64,000 nt of DNA from Paralithodes platypus (Eukaryota; Arthropoda; Malacostraca; Decapoda; Lithodidae). The translations under genes and the position numbers were made by a program. Where the stretch lies: NCBI GenBank assembly GCA_032716605.1, contig CM064495.1:25265760-25329759 (forward strand). The letters run 5' to 3'. The notes beneath the pieces were generated by a model. That model had not been told where the DNA came from. It saw only the letters and a program-made list of their open reading frames with translations, and made no database searches. This document shows, piece by piece, positions 50,376 to 58,881 of this stretch; positions within the stretch are counted from its first letter, which is position 1, and each line of letters opens with the position of its first letter.

Positions 50376-51437
50376 GTTGGGGACCTGCGGACCTCGTTGG
50401 CCTTCGCATCGTGCTTGTTCATGAGGCACGGTGGCTCCCGGTCCCCGGCCGGGCCCTGACTGACTTCCTGCAGCGTTCCTGGCCGTCTTCTCCTTGGGGG
50501 ATTTACGGGTCCCGCTGGAGGTCTTTTACTAGGTGGCTACAGGCCACTCGCCTGCTAGTTGGCTCTCCTTCCCTCGTCCTACGCTCCTTGTTTCACCTCT
50601 TCCGTACACGTCACTTTCAAGTCGACGCTATACGTACCCACTTGTCTGCCGTCCGGGGGGTCTTTGGGTCTGTCGCTGGGCTGGTCGTTCCGCCACAGGA
50701 GCTGGATTCCTTCCTGACGGCTGCCTTCCGGGATCGACCGCCTCCGCGCCAGGTCCCTCCGCAGTGGGATCTGGGGCGGGCTCTGGACCTTCTGGCTTCA
50801 CCCACGTATACAAGGGCCGCTACGCCGGTTCCGTTGCTCGGCGGGCGTCCACTCTTCCTTGTCGCTCTGGCCACTGGGGATCGGGTGTCTGCACTAGCGG
50901 CATTGTCACGGCCCCGGGACTGCGTGCGATTCTCCCCGTCCTTGCATGGCGTCTCGTTCGCCTCCTCCCCTCCTTTTGTTACCACGCATGGGAGGGAGGC
51001 CCCCGTTTTCCAGCCTTTCGCCGTCCAGGCTTTACGGCGTGGGCATCCTCGCCATGTGTTGTGCCCGGTGTCAGCCTTGCACTCCTCTGTTGCGTCTGTG
51101 GCGCCGCCTTCGGGTACTGCTGTGTGGGTGTCTCCTCGGACAGGTGGGAGGCTCTCGCAGGTGCAGATGGGCCGCCACGTTTGTCGGACCGTTCCTGCGC
51201 ACGATGTCAGATCCTTTGCTGCCTCCTTCCGGTTCCTGCCACGTCGATCCTTACCTGCCATCGCCTCAGCGGTTTTGTGGTCTTCTATCAATTCCTTCAT
51301 CTCCTCCTACCTCTCCGTGTCCAGTGTTCGACCCCCTCGGCCGGTGATTGCTCTCGGGGGTCGTGTTTCCTGGTGCTCTGGCGAAGATCCCTGGTCTTCC
51401 CCCCTTGTCCCTCGTTCTTTTCCTTTGTTTTATTTGA
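50376..51437 (+). CDS. DIRS copy 4 tyrosine recombinase
   Basis: Overlaps the preceding frame and continues in frame 2. The N-terminal core-binding part reads EARWLPVPGRALTDFLQR, YGSRWRSFTRWLQATRL and AIRTHLSAVRGVFG. The catalytic part reads LVALATGDRVSALAALSR (first catalytic Arg kept; the usual RVSEL Glu is Ala, GCA at 50891-50893), VPAHDVRSFAASF (His and Arg of HxxR) and VLWSSINSFISSYLS (Trp and the nucleophile Tyr). All catalytic residues of the recombinase are present, in contrast to RT and RNase H. It would join circular element DNA to the target. The frame ends at the TGA just before the G tract. Confidence 0.8.
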
Positions 51438-51441
51438 CAAA

Positions 51442-51455
51442 GGGGGGGGGGGGGG
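51442..51455 (+). other. 14-G tract after the DIRS copy 4 recombinase
   Basis: A run of 14 G follows TTTGACAAA immediately after the recombinase frame. It corresponds to purine/G-rich tracts at the same place in copies 1, 2 and 3. Confidence 0.8.
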
Positions 51456-51810
51456 TGTATGGGTTTGCAACACTGGTTTGCAAGTTTGGGATTATGTATT
51501 GTTCAAGTACATAAGTGTTTTTGCCACATTGAAAATTGTGTTTTGTTCTTGTGTTCAGTGTTTTTGTTGGTTTTTGAAGAAAAGGGATTTTGGGTACAGT
51601 ACCTTTTTGGTTTCAGACAAGTCTATGTTTTTGCATTACTATGAATGACGGGCATGTGTTAAAACTGTTCTTTTTAGCTACTCCTCAGTTTTTCACTCTT
51701 TTATTAAACTCTCTTGTTTACATTGTGTCATTGTCATTCATAATTTTGTTTTATGCATTGTTTTTTTTGGTAGGTTGGGCTTGGATGTCCTCCTCCTATT
51801 TGTTATGCAG

Positions 51811-51922
51811 CCTTGACGTTGGATTTGCCAAGACTACTAACAAATTGGGAGGTTTGACGTACCTCCCAACCTACCAAATAGGAAAACCTACTATTTGGTA
51901 GTAGTCTTGGAAAATCCAACGT
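51811..51922 (+). mobile_element. DIRS copy 4 internal complementary region
   Basis: 51811-51845 complements the outermost left end (44321-44355). It continues directly into 51846-51922, which complements the outermost right end (about 52256-52337). The two joined in this order reproduce the end-to-end junction expected of a circle. The overlap at the junction is the short word TTTG/TTG shared by both ends. Confidence 0.9.
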
Positions 51923-51962
51923 ACGTAATACCCTCCCTCACGCCGGACCCCTGCCCATCCGT

Positions 51963-52337
51963 GTTCTTCTGCTGACGTGAGATGTGATGACAAGAGAGGG
52001 TCGCTCATGCGCACGTTCGACAGGGATCTGCACATGACGGAACACGGGATGGGCCTTAAGCGGTAACTAAGGTAAACCCCTTTTTCTTCTCTTCTATGCT
52101 TTTTTCACCTTCGGTGGTAGTTTTGGTTAATGTACAACGTCTCCTAGAGCAAGATAAGGAGTAGACTCTAGACGTTTTCTTTTTAACCGCGGTTGGAATG
52201 ACGACATAGCAGTCAAAATAGACAAGTCGTCATTGCAATTAGGTTAATAGCCTTGACGTTGGATTTTCCAAGACTACTACCAAATAGTAGGTTTTCCTAT
52301 TTGGTAGGTTGGGAGGTACGTCAAACCTCCCAATTTG
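51963..52337 (+). mobile_element. DIRS copy 4 right inverted terminal repeat with extension
   Basis: The inverted repeat with 44325-44621 runs from GATGACAAGAGAGGGTCGCT to GGATTTTCCAAGACTACTA. A right-only extension (CCAAATAGTAGGTTTTCC... CAAACCTCCCAATTTG) ends at 52337. That extension is mirrored in the internal complementary region, which fixes the element end. Confidence 0.9.
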
Positions 52338-52711
52338 TATAAACAATATTATAGGTATGGATTAGGACTATGTTACTTCAAACAAATTACATAATTGACT
52401 TAGTTTATATTATATTGTATTAACACAGATAAATACATAATAAAATATAAATATATTATTCCCTGATGGATATTAAGAGTTGTGTTTCACTATGTGTTCA
52501 TAATATAGATGTTTACAAGAAGTAGTGTTATCAATTGATAAGGTAATTTTTTGGTAATTAGTGGGAACGATGGTTCGGACTGGTCCGAACCATCACCACC
52601 CTCAACTGTCCGAAAGATCCCGAATCTATATACCTGTAGTTAATTGATGGGTACGCTCAACGTTCACACAAGCGACTTCAGCATTTGTTATTTACGGCAA
52701 TATCTTCGGCA
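52338..52711. other. Gene-free stretch with the right end of the disrupted inverted-repeat element
   Basis: AT-rich. GGTTCGGACTGGTCCGAACC (about 52572-52591), followed by ATCACC, contains the complement of the left end at about 43404. It probably closes the element into which DIRS copy 4 inserted. Nothing coding was seen. Confidence 0.45.
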
Positions 52712-52713
52712 TA

Positions 52714-53300
52714 CAGTGGAGCCCCCATCTTCGCTACACCGGTCTTCGTTGATTCAATTCTCGCACCACACACCAAATATTCCCCATTTCAATTCTCGCA
52801 CCAAAAGCCTCATTCCTCGCATCAAAATCCCAGCCGAAACCCGAAAAAATAGCAAAAATAACGAAAAACTCGACATAAAACTAGAAAACAAACAAAAACA
52901 ATAATTTTGTTTTAACATAACGAAAGAATCTGCCAGTAGCTTGCCGTTTAGAGACGAAATCCGAGTGAATCCGAGATCCGATCGTCAAATGCGCAAGATG
53001 CCGCCATCTTTGGTATGACGTCATCACTAAGCAGACGCTTGCAGTTTAGCTAGTATCTGTGTTGACAAAACAACCGTTTGCAAGCCTTTTTGTGCCTGAA
53101 CCCCTTATCTCTCGTGTTTATTATAACCTCTAGTACATCTAGTGATAGGGATGGTTGGCCTGGTGGTAGCAATGAAGGAATTTCATGCTCAAAACACAGA
53201 GCAAAGACCAGTCCATGTCGGACGAAAGCGATTGAAATGCCTAGCCTAGACGATGTTAGCCTAGGCTAGGCTAAATATGACTGATTTATAATAAAATCTG
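52714..53300 (+). mobile_element. 5' end of a Tigger/pogo-like element, truncated
   Basis: CAGTGGAGCCCCCATCTTCG follows TA (52712-52713) and resembles the ends of the MITEs at 1451 and 6454. A body of several hundred bases follows, with AATTCTCGCACCA repeated. No matching right end was found before the poly(T) at 53419. A short frame near 53127-53269 has no recognised domain. The 3' limit is arbitrary. Confidence 0.5.
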
Positions 53301-53418
53301 TGTGGTAAGTAATCTTCTCATAATACGTATTTATACGTCTTTTCCTCATAATATGTATTTATTGGATGTATTTGGGGCGAAATGGATACTTGAGGGGTGG
53401 CTGGACGAATTTAGAACT

Positions 53419-53843
53419 TTTTTTTTTTTTTTTTTTTTTTAAGAGACAATGAACGGAGGAAGGAAAAACACAGATAAAACAAAAAGGTCCATGTGCCTAA
53501 AGGCATCCTCCATTCATAAAATGTTTGTAACAACTGGATTTAAACATTTGTAGATTGTAAGTTTGTGGAAAGCAATTCGAGGGAAGTGAATTCCAAAGAG
53601 TAGTAGCTCTGGGGATAAATGAATTCTGATAAGCAGAAGTTCTGCATTGTGGAGGAGAAAGTGTAAATTCATGGGCGCTCTCAGCTGCCCTAGTTCTACG
53701 GGGAAAGATGTGGAGAGGCGGCACAATTGAAGCAAGTTCCTCGGAACAATTGCTGTGAAAATATCTGTAGAATAATGCAAGGGATGCAACGTTTCTTCGT
53801 ATGGATAATGTAGGAAGGTCCTGTGTGATTGCAGGGTTATTGA
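53419..53843 (-). pseudogene. Jockey/CR1-type LINE, C-terminus and poly(A) tail
   Basis: The T run at about 53419-53440 is the poly(A) tail on the minus strand. The protein end reads INNPAITQDLPTLSIRRNVA, SLALFYRYFHSNCSEELASI, TSAYQNSFIPRATTLWNSLP and NLQMFKSSCYKHF, the usual C-terminus of these LINE polymerases. It joins in frame to 58882 (KAIRL then INN) once piggyBac B and one TTAA are ignored. Confidence 0.85.
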
Positions 53844-54040
53844 TTAACCCCTCCAACCCGGAAGGGCTCTTGAACGCCCACAACAAACTCGGCCCGCGCA
53901 ACCCGGAAGGGCTCTTGAACGCCCATTGCTTGCGTGAGTGCTTTCGAATGCCGCGCGTACATTTTTGGTATCGTGGGAGGGTAGGTGGCGCCACCAGGCG
54001 TAAACTACGCCACAGCAACAGTATCTACCCCGACGCCATC

Positions 54041-57000
54041 ATGGACAGTACGCCAAATAGTTATTCCGCTGTGTCCGATACCGTGCTTCCTACGACGCCC
54101 GTGCTAGTTCGTCGCGCCTTACCCCGACGCCATCGCCTAAATGTGTTATCTCCCGGAGGTATTGAGACGACATTGAGACTATATGAGCGTGCTGATGCCA
54201 AGTATATTGTTGATGATAGTCAGTGACGACTCCAGTCATTATAAGTCGAGTGATTATGGCCATGAGAGTGACAAAGAAGAGCAATTCCTGGGATTTGCGA
54301 GAGAACATGACAGTGATGAGAGTGATGAAGGTGATGTACCAGTTGTTGAGGAAGCTGGTTTACCTAAAGACAGTGAACTTGAGAGAGTGAGTGAGTGAGA
54401 GTTCAAGGTCACTCACCAAATTTTGCATAAGTGACACGACGCCAAGCCCTTCCCCAGGTAAATCGCCTTTCAAGCTACACTTGTATAAGCAGAAAATACT
54501 TGAGAAGGCGGCCGCGGCAGCTAGGGAACAAGCCAAAATACTTGGTGAGGATGAGGCTGTGAGTGAGGGTGAGCGTGGTGACCCTTCTCGCCCGCCATTG
54601 TCTCCCTTATCTACCCACGCCACCCAAGATGACCCGGATGCCCCGCATTCTACCCCACCACCCCCACCACTGCCAAGGGTTGAGGACCCCCCACTTTTGG
54701 CCTATTTGCCTCCTAGGTCCCCCGACAGGAGACATACTGCTGCCAAAAAGGGGAAAGGCAGGAAATATACCAAAAAAATTAAGAAAAGTATGAGAGTTTT
54801 GTTCGAGGCTCCCGCGGCGTCCACCCCTGCCGGCCCCAGCCATACGCCCCCGCAACTTTCCCCACGGTCCTCCCCACCTCTCCCGCCTTCAACATGTCTT
54901 CCTGAAGAAGTCTTTGAGCTCGCATCACCAATACCTGGGCCTAGTGACAGTGAAGCATTGCTTTCTGTCACTCGTCGCAGGCCAAGGAGCCCAGGACCTC
55001 GGGGGGACACAGCCTCACCTGCCACTCCTTCCCCACCTCGCCCACCTGCACGCCGCCCACGCATCACTCGTTCCCCGCCAGATTATGTGGGGGCCACTGA
55101 TGATGAAGGGCACCTCTCTGAAGACTCTGGCCATGATTACATAGGTCCACCGTCAGGGCAAGATGACCACTCTGACAATGACTATATGGACATCGACGAC
55201 CCTCGACCCATCCGCTTGGCCCGGCGTCGTGCTGCCCGTCATGCTGGCCGCCGCCCTGGCCGACGCCCTTGCCGCCCTAGGGCGCGCGCCTCCCGAGTTG
55301 GCCGTGGGCGTGCTGGGCCACCAGCTGGAGCTCCTCGTCAGCGTAGACAAGACCCATTCTACGTTTTTCAGTGGCAAGACGTAGTTGATGGGGATGGATA
55401 CAACCCTGATGTGCCAGCTTTTGATGAGGTACTGGAGGGTTCAGGCATTACCCCCATTGGTGATTGGCTGGTCTATCAGAGTGAGAACTGAGCGATCTCT
55501 GCCATACCCATAGCTTACTCTGACTGTTCCTTTTACTTATATATTTTCTAGATCTCAAGTGACGGCGTCTCTAACGTGGATTGACCTCCCAATCTACCAA
55601 GATTGGAAGCCAAAGCGTCACATTTTTCCCTTGCCCCTCAACTTTCTCTTCATAATTGCTGAGGGGCACAGGGCCGTGGGTGGGGCTTTGGTTTCCCGGG
55701 CGTTTCCGCACCTTCCTCAAGCTCCCCGCCATGGAGTGGCTTCGGTCACCCAGGCTTTATTGTGGTCGGCGGGGAGGGTTCTGTGGGGGCGCTCGGTTAT
55801 GGCCTTGGCCTTGCTCGGGGCCTTGGGGCTGTTCGGCCAGGCAGCTTGGGGAACAACAACAACAACAACAACCCCCAATTTTCCTGCAGGTCCCAATGCT
55901 CCACCACACGAACTATTTGAGGCCTTCTTTGATGAGGAGGTGGTAGGCTATGTTGTCAAAGAGACAAATAAGCAGCACCAATTCCAGGTCCACTTTTTGG
56001 GCAAGGTGACCAAGGGCCACATGAGGCAGTGGACCCCAGTGACTCATAAAGAGTTCATGGTGTTCCTGGCACTCACCATGCTAATGCCTCATGTCAAGAA
56101 GCATAGGTTGCCTGACTATTGGATCACCAATGATCTGATATCCACCCCTGCCTTCGGGAAATATATGTCTCGCGACCGGTACCTTGATATCCTCGCAGCG
56201 CTCCATCTTGTCACCAACACCGACGTCCACCTCGGTGACAAGCTGTGGAAGATTAGGACGTTGTACGAGATGATGCGAGAACGCTTCACCTCCTACTTCA
56301 AGCCCTTCCGCAAGGTCGTCATTGACGAGTCTCTTGTGCTGTTCCGGGGAAAACTCAGCTTCCGGCAGTACATCCCCTCAAAAAGACATCGCTTTGGCAT
56401 AAAATTCTTTGTGCTGTGCGACTGCCAAACTGGCTATGTCCTGGACTTCCTGGTCTACAGCGGGAAGGAAGGGACTTGCTTGTGGACCCCCTCATTGGCT
56501 TTGGCGGAGCAGTGGTGCAAGCCATGATGGACCGCTACTTTCATAAGAATCACGTCCTCTACACGGACAATTATTACACGTCCCCCACTCTCTCACAGTA
56601 CCTGCATGAGCGCAAGACGGGGACTGTAGGCACAGTACGAGGGAAAAGGAAGGGCATGCCACCTTTCCCTCCAAAGACCAAAAAAGGTGATGTGTTCAAG
56701 AAGAAGTCGGGGCCCATTCTGGCTATCCACTGGCACGACCAGCGGAAGGTCAACCTCCTGAGCACCATCCACAAGGGGGAAATGGTGGAGACTGGCAAGG
56801 TGGATCGCCGCACCCAGGCCAGGGTGACCAAGCCCGATGCTGTCCTGGACTACAACATCAACATGAGGCAACATGTCTGCTACAACAGCAGGGTGAGGCT
56901 GAGGTCAGGTAAAAAGTCAACCATGGAGTGTGTGGAGTGCAAGGTGGCACTCTGTGCTTTAGAGTGCTTCTTTGATTACCACTCCAAGCTGGAGTTCTAA
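54041..57000 (+). pseudogene. piggyBac transposase B, multiply broken
   Basis: Starts MDSTPNSYSAVSDT (ATG 54041), parallel to copy A. Relative to A it has lost two bases near 54219, two bases near 54395 and one G near 56473. It is interrupted by the SINE at 55457. It also lacks everything from the third catalytic Asp (VDKSD) to just before the C-terminal finger (INMRQHVCYNSR at about 56860). The first two Asp survive (VVIDESLVLF, YTDNYYTSP). It is inactive. Confidence 0.92.
55457..55870 (+). mobile_element. SINE-like retroposon in piggyBac B
   Basis: Starts TTGGTGATTGGCTGGTC and ends in (AAC)n. The duplicated target is ACCCCCA (55450-55456, 55871-55877). piggyBac A shows the empty site (GGCATTACCCCCAATTTTCC on its coding strand). 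Same family as 30807-31352 and 34549-34955. Confidence 0.88.
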
Positions 57001-57239
57001 TAATCATACTGAAATTGCCAAATAAAATGACAATATGTACACTATATATATAGGCAAAAAGTGGAAGAAAACCAATTTATTGTTATACAAAAGTCATGTA
57101 TTATGAGAAAATTGATACAAATACAATTACACCATAATAATATGTGAAAGTGACACATATGTATATACCAAGTGACATTCATATGATTAGAACCTATATA
57201 AATATATAAGTCAGTGAAAAAAGACACAATAAATTGTAT

Positions 57240-58470
57240 ATAAAACGTTTACAAATCATATAACTAAGTGAAAGTGACACAAGACCTAATATTTGATGGC
57301 CAAAGTATAATAAACACCTGTGATAACGAATAATCAGTGCCTAATACAACAATAACCTAACTCAATTACTAATAAAATGTATGGTGTCGAGTGAAAATGA
57401 GCATTATCAGTGACAGTGACACTCGAAAGGGGTGAAGTCACAGAGTGTGAGGTGAAGCTGAACGGTCAGGCTATGGAGATCGTCAACTCTTTTAAGTATC
57501 TGGGCAGTGTGTTGAGTAAAGATGGGACTATGGATGAAGAGGTGCGGGAGAGGGTACAACAGGGGAAGAGGGTTGTAGGAACGCTAAAAGCAGTAACAAG
57601 AAATAGGGTGGTCAGTATGGAAGTGAAGAAGTCCTTGCATGACAGTGTGGTAATCCCGACACTGACTTACGGAAGAAGCGAAGCATGGACGTTGGTTGAG
57701 AGACTCAGACCAAGAGTGAGAGCAGTGGAAATTAATTACTTAAGGAGTGCGTGCGGAGTTACATGGAGGGATAGACAGACTAATGAGGAAGTAAGAAGGA
57801 GGTGTGGTGTGGAGGTAGATGTGCTGGAAAGTGTGAAAAGGAACAACTTGAGATGGTTCGGCCATATGGAACGTATGGAAAGCGAGAGAATGACTAAGAG
57901 GGTGTACGAGAGCGAGGTGGAGGGACAGAGGGGGAGAGGTAGACCGAATATGAGGTGGAAGGATGGAGTGAGGAACTACATGAACGAAGGCGGTGCTGGT
58001 TGGGGGGAGGGGCGTCGACTGACTGGGGACAGAGGTGCATGGGGGCGGTTCGTTCGTGGCCACCCCTTCGGGGATCACGGCGTCAGGCAATAGATAGATA
58101 GATAGATAGTGACACTCTCTAAAGCATATTTGTCAAAGTGAAAGTGACACAAGACCTAATATTTGATGGCCAAAGTATAATAAACACCTGTGATAACGAA
58201 TAATCAGTGCCTAATACAACAATAACCTACCTCAATTACTAATAAAATGTACGGTATCGAGTGAAAATTAGCATTATCAGTGACAGTGACACTCTCTAAA
58301 GCATATTTATCAAAGTGAAAGTGACACAAGACACAATACTTGATGGCCAAAGTATAATAAACCTGTAATAACGAATAATCAGTGCCTAATATAACAATAA
58401 CCTACTTCAATTACTAATAAAGTGTACGGTATCGAGTGAAAATTAGCAATATCAGTGACAGTGATACCCT
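57240..58470. repeat. 177-bp repeat remnants in piggyBac B
   Basis: Units complementary to the array of piggyBac A (AAGTGAAAGTGACACAAGAC, CCTAATATTTGATGGCC, ATGAGCATTATCAG) lie at about 57270-57424 and 58108-58460. The RTE LINE separates them. The most distal unit is diverged, as in copy A. Confidence 0.85.
57425..58107 (+). mobile_element. RTE LINE 3' end inserted in the 177-bp repeat
   Basis: It is flanked by the 10-bp duplication AGTGACACTC (57415-57424 and 58108-58117) and ends in a GATA microsatellite. The frame from about 57425 to 58090 is unbroken: GEVTECEVKLNGQAMEIVNS, TLTYGRSEAWTL, RWFGHMERMESERMTK, DRGAWGRFVRGHPFGDHGVR. It is 5'-truncated within RT after motif C. Nearly identical to 3990-4684, but it retains a G missing there. 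Confidence 0.92.
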
Positions 58471-58881
58471 AATAAACATACTTTATATAATTGGCCTCAA
58501 AATAACTATAAAAATATCAAATAAACATCACATTCTCAATATCAAACACTAAAATCGTCTAAGGTAGATAAATACTTTGGCGCGACGAGCGGCTAGGTGC
58601 GTCGTAGCCATGGCCGGGGCGACGCGTCCGAACGCGGGAAGAATTTTCCGCCGAAAAGCACTCGTCTTCCCGCGCTCACCATTATGCAACCAGAGGGGCT
58701 AGAGACCTCTATTCAACGCCATTCGACAGAGGAAGGTTTGTGGAACATTATTATTTTTTATTCATAACATTACATGCCATATTCATTGTATTACAGAGGA
58801 GTTAACATAGCCCAAAGATCGTCAAAACACCCGGTACCACAGCACAGTCGCGAGCTATAGCCCCCGGGGCTGGAGGGTTAA

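Larger units (their letters stand above)
44321..52337 (+). mobile_element. DIRS copy 4, structurally complete, A-poor coding strand
   Basis: An 8.0-kb DIRS1-type element with left terminal repeat (44321-44621), leader with palindromes, gag, RT-RNase H, methyltransferase-like segment, tyrosine recombinase, G tract, internal complementary region and right terminal repeat. The two terminal repeats differ only at a few positions over nearly 300 bases, so the insertion is fairly recent. Between them the + strand is extremely poor in A, and conserved catalytic residues are changed (see the RT and RNase H entries). There is no target duplication, as expected for recombinase-mediated insertion. Confidence 0.92.
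53848..58877 (+). mobile_element. piggyBac element B, inserted in a LINE
   Basis: A 5030-bp element flanked by TTAA (53844-53847 and 58878-58881). The terminal repeats CCCCTCCAACCCGG and CCGGGGCTGGAGGG match element A, in inverted orientation. It carries its own insertions: a SINE (55457-55870) in the transposase and an RTE LINE (57425-58107) in the 177-bp repeat. Several small indels and one larger deletion ruin the gene, so B is an older or more decayed copy than A. Confidence 0.93.
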
